21,900 nt of DNA from Opitutia bacterium UBA7374. Its GTDB lineage: Bacteria > Verrucomicrobiota > Verrucomicrobiia > Opitutales > Coraliomargaritaceae. The stretch spans positions 28,039 through 49,938 of the forward strand of contig DKOA01000036.1 in the NCBI GenBank assembly GCA_002469895.1, in the 5' to 3' direction. The notes below the pieces were generated by a model. The model searched no databases, was not told the DNA's origin, and saw only the letters and a list, made by a program, of their open reading frames with translations. This document shows positions 8,646-17,560 of the stretch, in pieces. The stretch's first letter is position 1, and the number at the start of each line of letters is the position of its first letter. The translations under genes and the position numbers were made by a program.

Positions 8646-8941
8646 GGGGGGGCACTTTGGGTAATCTTACAAATTAGCATTCTCTACAGTCGCCTGACAA
8701 ATCGATTCCGGAAGAACAGAAGAACTGCAGTTGCGCAAATGGAGAGAAAAGTCAGTCCGCCAGCTGGAGCAACTTCATCAACACCGGCACTGCCGCAAAG
8801 AAGTTCAGATATGAACAATCGATTGAAATCCAGTTGCCCAAAAATGCAGCGACAAGCGAATATAAATCGCTATTTTTCAGCTCCACCATGATGCTGAATA
8901 CACCCACACATTTTTGGAATAAATATCGTACCTCACCCACC
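8646..8941. promoter_or_regulatory. Divergent regulatory region between GH2 and GH105 with two CG-centred palindromes
   Basis: This shared upstream region has no credible gene. It carries AATCGATT twice: at 8700-8707, and at 8817-8824 inside a 10-bp perfect palindrome CAATCGATTG (8816-8825). A near-copy CAATCGATA lies just inside the GH2 start. CG-centred palindromes are the usual form of LacI-family operators, so these could coregulate both genes. For GH2, a TTGTCA (-35-like, minus strand, 8695-8700) touches the first palindrome. Upstream of GH105, a TATAAA at 8861-8866 lies inside a small hairpin AGCGA-7-TCGCT (8855-8871) followed by ATTTTT. It could be a -10 region or a short attenuator-like structure. 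Confidence 0.4.
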
Positions 8942-10954
8942 ATGCTTGTACCCAACTCTCTATACGCCTGCCTACGCAGGCTACTTCCTCGTAGAGCCTT
9001 GCTCGCGGTTTTACTGCTTGCCACCGTCGTGCAACAACAGACATCAGCTCATATTGAGGCAGAAGCCGTGCGACAGGCCGGTGAACGTCTCGCCCAGTGG
9101 CAGGTTGAGCACTTTCATGATATGGGCCCCTTCCGCGCGCTACCACCAACACGCGAGAAATGGTACAACCGAAAACCCTACCATGAGCTCAATTGGAAAA
9201 ACACCGTATTCTACATCGGCCTCTATGAGTTCAGCCAGGTGTCGGAGAACCGCGAAGACCATATCAACTGGCTCACGGAAATCGGCAAGCGCAACGCCTG
9301 GAACCTCGATAAGCGCCTCTATCATGCGGATGATCATGCGGCCGGACAACTCTATACGAAACTCTACAGCCAAACCCCGGATTCGGCCATGATCGCTCCG
9401 GCTCGCGAACAACTCGATAAGATCCTGCAAAACCCATCCACCGCTTCATTACAATTTATTCGCGGCAGCGGGCAGCCCTGCCTTGAGCGTTGGAGCTGGT
9501 GCGATGCCCTCTTCATGTCCCCTCCGGTATGGGCGCGGATTGCTCAAATCACCGGCGATCAAAAGTACTTGGATTTTATGCACAGCGAATATCGTACGAC
9601 CTACGACTTACTTTGGGACAAGGAAGAGCAACTCTTCTTTCGCGACACACGCTTCTTTGAGCAACGGGAAGCGAATGGAGAGAAGGTATTCTGGTCACGA
9701 GGCAACGGATGGGTCATCGCGGGATTGGCTCTAATGCTGCCTGATCTACCCGAAGACTGGGAGCACCGCCAGTTCTATGAAACTTTATTCCTTGAAATGG
9801 CGGCCACCTGCAAACGTATCCAGCGGCCCAGCGGCACCTGGTCTGCCGGTTTGCTCGGCGGAGAGGCCGCCTACCCGGTGACCGAGATCAGCGGTACCTC
9901 TTTAATTACTTTTGCCCTCGCTTGGGGTGTGCAAACCGGTCGTCTCCATCTCGATGACTTCCGGCCGACCATCGTGCGTGCCTGGCAGGCAATTGATCGA
10001 GCGATCACACCCGAGGGCATGGTCGGCAATATTCAACCCATTGGATTCAAACCGGGATATGCCTTTCCCGACTTTACCGAAACATTTGGCTCAGGCACCG
10101 CACTGGCTGCCGCCGCGAGCGTCTATAAACTGTGTGCCTCCCAAAAGGGCGGCACGCTGTGGTATGCAGAGCCACAAACCTACGCGCGCTACATTCCCGA
10201 GCGTAAAGACGACTTTGCCTGGGAAAATGATGTCATCGCATTTCGTGCCTATGGGCCATCACTTCGGGAGGGCACAGAAAACAGCGGGATCGATTGTTGG
10301 CTCAAGCGGGTACCCTACCCGATCGTCGATAAATGGTACAAGCTAGCGGAGAGCGGACAGAGTTACCACAAGGATTACGGCGAAGGCCTGGACAACTACC
10401 ATACCGGTGCGTCAGCCGGATGTGGGGGCACCGCAATCTGGCTGAACGGAAAACGGGAACCACTGGAAACCTACACCGAGCAACGCCTCATCCGAAGCAC
10501 TCAGGAAGAAACTGTTTTTGAACTGAGCTACGAAAGAAAGATCGGGGAAGATACCTATGGCGAAACCAAAACGATACGCATCGAAATGGGTCAGCGCCTA
10601 TTTTCCGTAGACTCAAAATTCACCATTAATGGCCAGCCGGCGGCCAATCTACCGATTGCCATTGGTCTGACGACTCATGACGGAAAAGGCTCTACGTTTT
10701 TCAGCCGGACCGACGGATGGATTGCCTGCTGGGAAAATATCGGGGGGTCAGACTTGGGGACGGCGGTGAAAGTCGAACCTAAATTGATTGATGACATTCA
10801 AATCATCGAAAGCCCGGAACCGGATGAAAGCCACATCCTGATCATTGCCAAAACGGATGCTGACGGTCGGCTCTCTTATCGGGCGGGCTACGGCTGGGAG
10901 AAAGCCGAAGCGATCATGACCCGCAATGACTGGGAAGTCCTGCTCAGTCGGTAA
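8942..10954 (+). CDS. GH105 unsaturated uronyl hydrolase fused to a DUF4861-type domain
   Basis: GH105 enzymes hydrate and release the 4,5-unsaturated uronic acid that a polysaccharide lyase leaves at the non-reducing end. Numbering is from the ATG at 8942, chosen because MLVPNSLYACLRRLLPRRALLAVLLLATVV is a proper signal peptide; the frame is open further upstream to 8834, but that adds a non-signal-like extension. Residues ~25-398 form the alpha/alpha barrel. HADDHAAGQLY (128-138; D130, D131) and WSWCDALFM (D188) match the two acidic sites of YteR-like GH105/GH88 enzymes. Residues ~402-670 are a beta-rich module resembling DUF4861 (VIAFRAYGPSL, GLDNYHTGASAGCGGTAIW, GYGWEKA). That domain is often found beside glycan-degrading genes and its function is not settled. 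Having both in one chain is the notable point. The gene is convergent with PL6. Confidence 0.88.
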   Translation: MLVPNSLYACLRRLLPRRALLAVLLLATVVQQQTSAHIEAEAVRQAGERLAQWQVEHFHDMGPFRALPPTREKWYNRKPYHELNWKNTVFYIGLYEFSQVSENREDHINWLTEIGKRNAWNLDKRLYHADDHAAGQLYTKLYSQTPDSAMIAPAREQLDKILQNPSTASLQFIRGSGQPCLERWSWCDALFMSPPVWARIAQITGDQKYLDFMHSEYRTTYDLLWDKEEQLFFRDTRFFEQREANGEKVFWSRGNGWVIAGLALMLPDLPEDWEHRQFYETLFLEMAATCKRIQRPSGTWSAGLLGGEAAYPVTEISGTSLITFALAWGVQTGRLHLDDFRPTIVRAWQAIDRAITPEGMVGNIQPIGFKPGYAFPDFTETFGSGTALAAAASVYKLCASQKGGTLWYAEPQTYARYIPERKDDFAWENDVIAFRAYGPSLREGTENSGIDCWLKRVPYPIVDKWYKLAESGQSYHKDYGEGLDNYHTGASAGCGGTAIWLNGKREPLETYTEQRLIRSTQEETVFELSYERKIGEDTYGETKTIRIEMGQRLFSVDSKFTINGQPAANLPIAIGLTTHDGKGSTFFSRTDGWIACWENIGGSDLGTAVKVEPKLIDDIQIIESPEPDESHILIIAKTDADGRLSYRAGYGWEKAEAIMTRNDWEVLLSR

Positions 10955-10964
10955 CGAATCGAGC

Positions 10965-10993
10965 CAGCCGTAGAATTTCGTCGGGAACGGCTG
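10965..10993. terminator. Possible bidirectional hairpin between GH105 and PL6
   Basis: CAGCCGT (10965-10971) and ACGGCTG (10987-10993) form a perfect 7-bp GC-rich stem with a 15-nt loop. It lies in the 51-bp gap between two convergent stop codons, where a shared terminator is expected. There is no T-run on either side, so if it terminates it is not a classical rho-independent site. Confidence 0.35.
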
Positions 10994-11005
10994 ACCACTG
11001 CTCGC

Positions 11006-12871
11006 TCACATTCCAGAGACGGAATCATTTATCCGTAACCGGAAGAAACGCCTACCCACAGAACCGGGGACCGGCGCATAAACCAAGTCATAGAGATCGG
11101 ATTGTGGGCTTGGCTGCGTCAGCGATTCATCCACCGCAATGACCTGCCAATTCGGTAACTCCAGTGAGTCCGTCATCTCCACGCTGTAATCTACATGTGC
11201 AATACCGGTTCGCCGGCGATTAAAGAGAAAGGCAAACCCATTGGATTCCGATCGGATAATAGCCGGCTGTGGTGCGGTTGTCCCGGTGAATAAAGAATCG
11301 CCGATGGCAAACTCATAGAGGACGGTAAAGCCATCGCCATCAAAGTCGGTCTGCCAGACCCGACCCCGGGGAAGCGGGTTCCAAGCCTCGACTCGATCAA
11401 GCGCTCCAACTCGCTGCACGGGTCCACAATCCTCTTCATAGAGGCGAATGATTCCTTGCGCACCCCGGCCCGAAGGATCCATCCATAGACCCTGTGCATT
11501 CTGTACGAGATTCGGTGCTGTCTGATAATTGATTCCGCTAGGTACCGGACTGAGGCCTACACTGGAACCATAATAAAGATTCCCGGTGTAGCTTTGCTCT
11601 ACCAGATCCTCCACTACTTTGATTACAGGGAATAGACCTTCCCCGTCCAAACCGCTTCGGGCGATGTTATTGATAAAGTTTGCCGAGTGGGGTGGATTAC
11701 CATTATTGCCGACCCCATAGATAAAAGACTGTTGGCAATTGATTAGAGAATTATTCGACACCTCCAGATTTCGCACTTCCCAGTATTCCACCAATAAGGG
11801 GTCTGTCACGTGCGTAGACAGAACGATGCCTCCACGAAAACTACTGGAACCACGCTGACCCTCAATGTAATTGTTCCGCACGATATGATCGCGGTCGATT
11901 ACCCGAATCCCGAAAGCGCCACTCTTCCCGTTGGTCAGAAACACATTATCTTCAACCACACAGGTATTCCCATGACGCAAGGTAAGTGCGCCGTAACACT
12001 CATAAAAAGTATTTCCACGATAAGTATTATGGCACGACTTGTTCGAAATGATTTCTGCTTCACCGTCGCAACTTTCAAAGTAGTTGTATTCCACAGTTGT
12101 GTAGGATGAAGAAAGGGAATGTGTGCTTGTTCCGATCCGCACCGTCTCAAATCCATTTCCACCGCCATTGGTGTACTCTTTAAATACATTGTGGTCAATC
12201 TGATGGTAGTTGGGTGAATCATTTGCCCGCCAAACCACAAGCAAAGGACCGACCCCGTTCTTGCCCTCAAAGTGGCAGTGATCCACACGGTTATGACTGC
12301 CGTGTATACCGATCCAATCCGTATTTAGGTAACCGCTATCTCCATTGAAGTGAACAATCGAACAGTTCGTCACTCGACAATAACTCCCCCGCACATCAAT
12401 CGCACCAACCGCGCTGGACGGTTCACCATTCAAAAAAGATAGCCCGTCCAGCACACAGTAATTCCCATTCAGACGGATCTGACAGACGCCTGTGAATTCT
12501 GCTTTTCCCACATTGCGTGCCCGCAGAACAATCGGATCTTCACTCGTACCCTGTGCATTCCACGCAAGCTGAAGATTCGTATACTCACCATCCTCGATAA
12601 CAATAATATCCCCGGCAGTAGCCGTGGCGGCAGCTGCCAGTAATTCAGCTTTGGAGCCCACCACAATGCCGTTTGCCGGCAGGGATGAAGCATCGTCCGG
12701 CAGTGAACCGGCCGCCCACTCCTCTACGTCAAGAAAACCATCTCCATCACGGTCGACCTGAAGCTCCTCGTAAACACTCAGCGATGCAGACGTCTCCATC
12801 CCACTCACGCGAAACTGGCCTACATAAAAAAGTAAACCAAGCAGGAACAGATACAATCGGAGACGGGGCAT
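11006..12871 (-). CDS. PL6 family polysaccharide lyase (alginate lyase / chondroitinase-B-like), secreted
   Basis: This is a right-handed beta-helix lyase of family PL6, which cleaves acidic polysaccharides by Ca-assisted beta-elimination. It has 621 residues. A signal peptide (RLYLFLLGLLFYVGQF) is followed by a calcium-loop-like segment VDRDGDGFLDVEEW (~39-52). The helix starts near residue 70. GEAEIISNKS carries E271, E273 and K278, and TLRHGN carries R299. The spacings match chondroitinase B (E243, E245, K250, R271) exactly, so the Ca-binding and catalytic residues appear intact. A second DGDGF segment and a beta-rich tail ending in RRFFRLRIN follow the helix, a tail style common in secreted verrucomicrobial proteins. 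It is the last gene of the six-gene minus-strand operon, 17 bp after kdgK, which ties an extracellular lyase to cytoplasmic uronate catabolism. PL6 members act on alginate or dermatan sulfate, and sequence alone does not decide. Confidence 0.92.
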   Translation of the reverse strand: MPRLRLYLFLLGLLFYVGQFRVSGMETSASLSVYEELQVDRDGDGFLDVEEWAAGSLPDDASSLPANGIVVGSKAELLAAAATATAGDIIVIEDGEYTNLQLAWNAQGTSEDPIVLRARNVGKAEFTGVCQIRLNGNYCVLDGLSFLNGEPSSAVGAIDVRGSYCRVTNCSIVHFNGDSGYLNTDWIGIHGSHNRVDHCHFEGKNGVGPLLVVWRANDSPNYHQIDHNVFKEYTNGGGNGFETVRIGTSTHSLSSSYTTVEYNYFESCDGEAEIISNKSCHNTYRGNTFYECYGALTLRHGNTCVVEDNVFLTNGKSGAFGIRVIDRDHIVRNNYIEGQRGSSSFRGGIVLSTHVTDPLLVEYWEVRNLEVSNNSLINCQQSFIYGVGNNGNPPHSANFINNIARSGLDGEGLFPVIKVVEDLVEQSYTGNLYYGSSVGLSPVPSGINYQTAPNLVQNAQGLWMDPSGRGAQGIIRLYEEDCGPVQRVGALDRVEAWNPLPRGRVWQTDFDGDGFTVLYEFAIGDSLFTGTTAPQPAIIRSESNGFAFLFNRRRTGIAHVDYSVEMTDSLELPNWQVIAVDESLTQPSPQSDLYDLVYAPVPGSVGRRFFRLRINDSVSGM

Positions 12872-12888
12872 CGTTTCACATAGAGTAA

Positions 12889-13986
12889 TTAACGAACAAC
12901 TCGGGCTCCGCCTCCAGCCATAACCTTTTTGACCTCTGCCAGTGTCGCCATCGAAGTATCCCCCGGAGTCGTCATCGCCAGTGCCCCGTGCGCTGCACCA
13001 TATTGTACCGCTTCTTGCGGATCATTCGTCTCCAGAAAACCATAAACCAGACCGCTGGCGAAGCTGTCGCCCCCTCCCACGCGATCCATTATTTCCAGCT
13101 TCGAATAGGTCTTTGATTCATAGAACTGCCCCTCCTCCCAGACGATGGCACTCCAGTCGTTGACTGTGGCTGTATGCACCTCTCGCAAAGTCGTTGCGGT
13201 AGCTTTAAAGTTTGGGAATTCAGTCACTGCCTGCTCAATCATACTCTTGAAAGCCTCTACCTGAATATTGCCAATGTTTTCATCCACACCTTCAACCTCA
13301 AAGCCAAGACAAGCCGTGAAGTCCTCTTCGTTGCCGATCATCACATCCACATACTGAGCAATTTCTCGATTCACCTCCTGCGCCTTAGCATGCCCTCCGA
13401 TCGACTTCCAGAGAGAGGGACGATAGTTCAAATCATAGCTCACAATCGTACCATGCTTTCGGGCAGACTTGACCGCCTCCATGACCACTGCCGGAGCGTC
13501 TTCACTCAGCGCGGTAAAGATACCCCCGGTATGGAACCAGCGTACACCCAACTCCCCGAAAATATAATCCCAATCGGTATCGCCCACTTTCATCTGGCTG
13601 ACTGCCGTATGACCACGGTCCGGTACACCCACCGCTCCGCGCAAACCGAAGCCACGCTCGGTAAAGTTTAGGCCGTTCCGTACAGTCCGGCCCAGGCCGT
13701 CGTAAGGCATCCATTGGATAAATCGTGTATCCACTCCGCCCTGCAGGATGAAGTCTTCGATCAAACGCCCAACCTCATTCTCAGCAAAGGCAGTGACCAC
13801 TGCCGCGCGCAGGCCGAAGCACTTGCGGAGCCCCCGTGCTACATTGTACTCGCCGCCACCTTCCCAGGCACGAAACTGCCGGGCTGTGCGAACTCGGCCT
13901 TCGCCGGGATCCAGCCGCAGCATAATCTCACCGAGTGAAAGAATATCATATTGGCAGGATTCAGCAGACTTAATTGGTATGGACAT
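12889..13986 (-). CDS. kdgK: 2-keto-3-deoxygluconate (KDG) kinase, PfkB/ribokinase family
   Basis: The enzyme phosphorylates 2-keto-3-deoxy-D-gluconate with ATP to KDPG, the entry to the Entner-Doudoroff split. It is a 365-residue cytoplasmic protein. The N-terminal ILSLGEIMLRLDP and WEGGGEYNVARGL match the PfkB substrate-binding region. The C-terminal PfkB signature DRVGGGDSFASGL carries the catalytic base D307. It is longer than the ~310 residues of E. coli KdgK, mainly through insertions before the C-terminal signature. Some 'sugar kinase' members of this clade are only inferred KDG kinases, but the operon partners (uxaC, reductases, lyase) support the assignment. It sits 32 bp after the Ldh-family gene and 17 bp before PL6. 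Confidence 0.87.
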   Translation of the reverse strand: MSIPIKSAESCQYDILSLGEIMLRLDPGEGRVRTARQFRAWEGGGEYNVARGLRKCFGLRAAVVTAFAENEVGRLIEDFILQGGVDTRFIQWMPYDGLGRTVRNGLNFTERGFGLRGAVGVPDRGHTAVSQMKVGDTDWDYIFGELGVRWFHTGGIFTALSEDAPAVVMEAVKSARKHGTIVSYDLNYRPSLWKSIGGHAKAQEVNREIAQYVDVMIGNEEDFTACLGFEVEGVDENIGNIQVEAFKSMIEQAVTEFPNFKATATTLREVHTATVNDWSAIVWEEGQFYESKTYSKLEIMDRVGGGDSFASGLVYGFLETNDPQEAVQYGAAHGALAMTTPGDTSMATLAEVKKVMAGGGARVVR

Positions 13987-14018
13987 GGTATCTTATAAAC
14001 GTTGGTGGGAAACTAATC

Positions 14019-15107
14019 TTATGCGGGCTCCGGTTCTAAGTCTTGCAAAGGCTTGGCGCCGCATTCGGCCGCTATCTCGTTAAAGGCTTCGACTTCAGCA
14101 CCGCTAAAAAGCAGGCCTCCCGCCCGGGCAACACGCTCGGCCCAGCGCGCCTCCATCTGACCCGGCAGCAGGCAGTTTTCATTACCATGGCCGAGTATAT
14201 CTTCAATCACCGCTTTCACATTGGACTTTTGATCCCGTCCTTGGGCAAAGGTTCCACAAGCAAGCGCGTCCGGGTGGATTACTTGAAAATAAAATGCCGG
14301 CGTCCGCTTCTCCCCCTCCGGGATCTCGCGACTGCGCAATGTCGGCAGGCTGCCGCCGATCAGGGCACCGACCAACTCATTGATCAAACCCAGTCCATAT
14401 CCCTTGTGCGCCCCGAATGCCGAAAGAGCCGCCACCGCAGCAGGATCCGTTGTCGGCTGACCCTGTGCATCAACCGCAGCTCCCGGAGGAAGTGGCTGGC
14501 CCTCGCGCAGAAACTGTTGCACGCGCCCCATCGCTATGACCGAGGTGGCCCAGTCAATCACTACGGGAAAGCCGACCGAATCAACTGTCGGAAAACCCCA
14601 ACTGTGCGGATTGGTTCCAAGCGTCGGGAACTTGCCCCCGAAAGGAACGACCTCTGCCAATGCGGCCGTGCAATTCGTATAAGCGATGTAGCCGCGGTGC
14701 GCCGCTTCCATAACATAGCCGCCTCCCCATAGATAATGGAAGGCCTGGTCCACGGCAACCTGCCCGATCCCGTAGGTATCGGCCATAGAGATACAAGCCT
14801 CCATCGCCTCGTAGGCTACCGACTGACCGAGCTTGCGATTGGCATTCCAACGCTCACTGGCAGCGAACGGAGATTCCAGTTTTTCAATAGACGCACCCGG
14901 CACGCACCCCCCGCTGCCACTACCAAACAAGTGGTCCAGATGCAGCGCCTTGATCGCGTTATGGGTCCGGATGCCATGGCGTGCCGTGTAGGCTGAAAAT
15001 CGTGCGGCATCAGCGGACTCTTCGACGGTATAACCGCGATGCCGGTAAGCGGCTTCAACCAGCGTATTGTGAGCCGCTTCAGGAAGGGTGTAAAAAGATT
15101 CGGACAT
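14019..15107 (-). CDS. Ldh-family (malate/L-lactate/diketogulonate type) NAD(P)H oxidoreductase
   Basis: This 362-residue cytoplasmic protein belongs to the PF02615 family, which includes YiaK (2,3-diketo-L-gulonate reductase), AllD and L-sulfolactate or malate dehydrogenases. These reduce 2-keto acids with a fold unrelated to Rossmann dehydrogenases. The sequence shows the N-terminal helical region with ARHGIRTHN, a central VPFGGKFPTLGTNPHSWGFP, VVIDWATSVIAMGRV and GAHKGYGLGLINELVGALIGG, all characteristic. The substrate cannot be read from sequence. Inside a uronate operon, reduction of a keto-uronate-derived 2-keto acid is the likeliest role (inference). Spacing is 36 bp after the hydroxyacid dehydrogenase and 32 bp before kdgK. 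The ATG at 15107 is the first in frame after the upstream stop and keeps the usual N-terminus. Confidence 0.88.
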   Translation of the reverse strand: MSESFYTLPEAAHNTLVEAAYRHRGYTVEESADAARFSAYTARHGIRTHNAIKALHLDHLFGSGSGGCVPGASIEKLESPFAASERWNANRKLGQSVAYEAMEACISMADTYGIGQVAVDQAFHYLWGGGYVMEAAHRGYIAYTNCTAALAEVVPFGGKFPTLGTNPHSWGFPTVDSVGFPVVIDWATSVIAMGRVQQFLREGQPLPPGAAVDAQGQPTTDPAAVAALSAFGAHKGYGLGLINELVGALIGGSLPTLRSREIPEGEKRTPAFYFQVIHPDALACGTFAQGRDQKSNVKAVIEDILGHGNENCLLPGQMEARWAERVARAGGLLFSGAEVEAFNEIAAECGAKPLQDLEPEPA

Positions 15108-15143
15108 TGCGTATAAGTAAAGTGAATGAATTGTCTTGCCGGG

Positions 15144-16124
15144 TTATCCCAGCGGGTCAGGTGGTGGCACATCGTTTACCTGCGCGAGCGGCTTTTCGCC
15201 ACGGGCCAACCGGGCCAGATTTTCTGTGGCCATTAAAGCCTGCCGTTGCACGCTCTCATAAGTGCGCGATCCTACATGCGGAGTGATCAGCGCATTCTTT
15301 GCTCTGGGTAGCGGGTGATCGACCGGCGGTGGCTCCTCGTCCAGAACGTCGGCCCCATAGCCGCCCAACTTTCCGGAGTTCAAAGCATCCGCCACGTCCG
15401 CGCTAACAACCAGTTCTCCGCGACCGCAGTTAATCAAAGCCGCACCGTCTTTCATCGTGGCGATCGACTGCGCGTTAATCATGCCCCGCGTTTGTTCGGT
15501 CAAGAAGGTATGCAAACTTACCACGTCGCACGCTTCAAGGACTTGCTCCATCGAATCGGCCTGGGCTAATTCGTGCTTCGACGCAAAGGCCTCATCCCAG
15601 TAAATATCATAAGCCAATACATCCATCCCGAAAGCCCGGGCACGAACAGCTACTTCTTTACCAATACGTCCAAGACCGATAATCCCCAGCTTCTTGCCCA
15701 TGATCTCGTGACCGGTCATGCGTTGCCATCCGCCGGAGGCCGTCGAATTGACTTGGGCCACCAGATTCTTCTTCAGCGAGAGAAGAAGAGTAAATACATG
15801 TTCAGCAACCGTCGTGTGATTGACTCCCGGACAGAAGCTCACCGGGATCGCCTTTTCCGTAGCGTAGGCAACATCGATCTTGTCGACTCCGATACCGTAC
15901 TTGGCAATGATCTTAAGACGGGGAAGTGACTTTTCGATGACCGCATTTGTGATCTCGTCATCCCCGCAGAGAAAAGCATCAAATTCCCCAGCCAGTGCTA
16001 ACATACGCGACTCGGGCAGAGGGCCGCGCTCGCGCACGATTTCCGCGCCCAGACTTTCAAGTAGGTCGTGGTGGGCGCCGGGAGTATCTTGATAAGAGGT
16101 GGTTGTGAGGAGTATTCGTATCAT
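15144..16124 (-). CDS. D-isomer-specific 2-hydroxyacid dehydrogenase (SerA/phosphoglycerate dehydrogenase-like)
   Basis: This is a cytoplasmic NAD(P)-dependent reductase of 2-keto acids to D-2-hydroxy acids, with 326 residues. It has the dinucleotide motif GLGRIG (150-155) and the catalytic residues R235 (CGRGEL), E264 (LDEEP) and H283 (TPHVGS). No ACT or other regulatory domain follows, so it is not a full-length SerA, and serine synthesis is unlikely. I chose the ATG at 16124 because it begins one base after the uxaC stop codon. The frame extends to a TTG at 16145 inside uxaC, which would add seven unrelated residues. The 1-bp junction implies translational coupling to uxaC. The substrate is unknown; a keto-sugar acid from the same pathway is the likely one. 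Confidence 0.88.
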   Translation of the reverse strand: MIRILLTTTSYQDTPGAHHDLLESLGAEIVRERGPLPESRMLALAGEFDAFLCGDDEITNAVIEKSLPRLKIIAKYGIGVDKIDVAYATEKAIPVSFCPGVNHTTVAEHVFTLLLSLKKNLVAQVNSTASGGWQRMTGHEIMGKKLGIIGLGRIGKEVAVRARAFGMDVLAYDIYWDEAFASKHELAQADSMEQVLEACDVVSLHTFLTEQTRGMINAQSIATMKDGAALINCGRGELVVSADVADALNSGKLGGYGADVLDEEPPPVDHPLPRAKNALITPHVGSRTYESVQRQALMATENLARLARGEKPLAQVNDVPPPDPLG

Positions 16125-16125
16125 T

Positions 16126-17541
16126 CTATGTCCGGGTAAAACCAAAATAGTTGGCCGCGTTACGATAGCAGATTCCCTGGATCAGCCCCGCAAGCAGTTC
16201 CGCATCATTGGGAATCCGACCGGCATCCACATCCTGACCGATGATGTTGCAAAGTAGACGACGGAAATACTCGTGGCGCGGAAAACTGAGAAAACTGCGT
16301 GAGTCTGTCAACATGCCGACAAACCGACTGAGTAGGCCGAGGCTGGAAAGTGCGTCAATTTGTGCAGTCATCCCCTCCATATTGTCCAAGTGCCACCATC
16401 CGCTGCCGAGTTGCATTTTACCCGGGATCCGACCATCCTGAAAACTTGCCATGAGGGTAGCCAGAGGGTGCAAATAGGCGGGGTTTACATGATAAAAAAT
16501 GGTTTTGGGTAACTCCCCGGTCTGTTCCAGGCTATCAAGAAAATGAGCCAGCGGGCGCACTACCGGCTCATCCAGTTGCGAGTCATAACCCGCATCCGCG
16601 CCCAACCGGGCAAACATCCGCGTATTGGCCGAACGATAGGCACCGACGTGGATCTGCATGGTCCAGCCACGGGCTGCATTCCATCGGCCCACCCCCTGCA
16701 ATAGATAAGTCGTCCAGCGCTCGCCCTCTGTCGGGGAGAGTGACTCCCCGGCACGGAGGCGATCAAATATCGCGGCAGCTGTGCGCTCGTCACAAGCGGC
16801 AAAAGGCACACTTTCCAGACCGTGGTCGCTCAAGCGGCAACCCGCTTCGTGAAAAAAGTCATGCCGTGCCTTCAACGCATCCATAAAGGAAACACAATCG
16901 CTCACCGATATTCCCGCAGCCGAGGCTAAAGCATCTGTCCATCGATTCCATGCATCCGTATCTTGTACCGCAATGGCCTTGTCTGGCCGAAAAGTGGGCA
17001 CCATTAGCGTCGGGTGCTCCGTCTGCGCAAATGACCTATGATCGTCTAGAGAATCGCACGGATCATCGGTTGTACCGACCACCTCTACGGCAAACTTCTT
17101 CAGAATACTCTGCACAGACATCGACGCATCCCCAAGCCGCTCCGAAGTTAGCGCCCAGATTTCCTCTGCGGTCTTTTCATTGAGCAGCAGGTCACAATCA
17201 AAATATCGTTTTAGCTCAAAATGCGTCCAGTGATAAAGGGGATTACGAACTGTCTGCGGCACCGTTTTTGCCCACGCCTGAAATCGCTCAAATGGATCCA
17301 CATCCTTTCCTGTGATGATCGCCTCCGGGATTCCGGCGGCACGCATGGCGCGCCATTTATAATGATCCGCCCCCAGCCAAATCTCCGATAGATTGGAGAA
17401 AGTCTTGTCTCCGGAAATCTCCCCCGGCGGCAGATGACAATGGTAATCAATGATCGGTTGGGATTCCGCATATTCGTGGTAAAGATGCCGTGCCGCAGGG
17501 CTCTCCAGCAGGAATTCTTCGTCGATGAATGGTTGGGGCAT
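16126..17541 (-). CDS. uxaC: Uronate (glucuronate/galacturonate) isomerase
   Basis: UxaC interconverts D-glucuronate with D-fructuronate and D-galacturonate with D-tagaturonate in the cytoplasm. At 471 residues it is almost identical in length to E. coli UxaC. The amidohydrolase-type metal motif DYHCHL carries H34 and H36, and family segments such as ADHYKWRAMRAAGI, VGTTDDPCDSLDDH, MQIHVGAYRSAN and MLTDSRSFLSFPRHEYFRR are present. This is the best-defined functional marker in the window: the locus handles free hexuronic acid and not only lyase-derived unsaturated units. It lies 19 bp after the SDR gene and overlaps none, and the next gene starts one base after its stop. Confidence 0.95.
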   Translation of the reverse strand: MPQPFIDEEFLLESPAARHLYHEYAESQPIIDYHCHLPPGEISGDKTFSNLSEIWLGADHYKWRAMRAAGIPEAIITGKDVDPFERFQAWAKTVPQTVRNPLYHWTHFELKRYFDCDLLLNEKTAEEIWALTSERLGDASMSVQSILKKFAVEVVGTTDDPCDSLDDHRSFAQTEHPTLMVPTFRPDKAIAVQDTDAWNRWTDALASAAGISVSDCVSFMDALKARHDFFHEAGCRLSDHGLESVPFAACDERTAAAIFDRLRAGESLSPTEGERWTTYLLQGVGRWNAARGWTMQIHVGAYRSANTRMFARLGADAGYDSQLDEPVVRPLAHFLDSLEQTGELPKTIFYHVNPAYLHPLATLMASFQDGRIPGKMQLGSGWWHLDNMEGMTAQIDALSSLGLLSRFVGMLTDSRSFLSFPRHEYFRRLLCNIIGQDVDAGRIPNDAELLAGLIQGICYRNAANYFGFTRT

Positions 17542-17560
17542 GATGGCAGAAAGCTAAGGA

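Noticed and set aside
8834..8941. 36-codon upstream extension of the GH105 frame
   Set aside because: It would put a hydrophilic stretch ahead of a standard signal peptide; the ATG at 8942 explains secretion better.
14043..14732. 229-codon plus-strand frame opposite the Ldh-family gene
   Set aside because: It is antisense to a gene with strong family motifs, and its product is rich in Arg/His/Cys as expected for a shadow frame.
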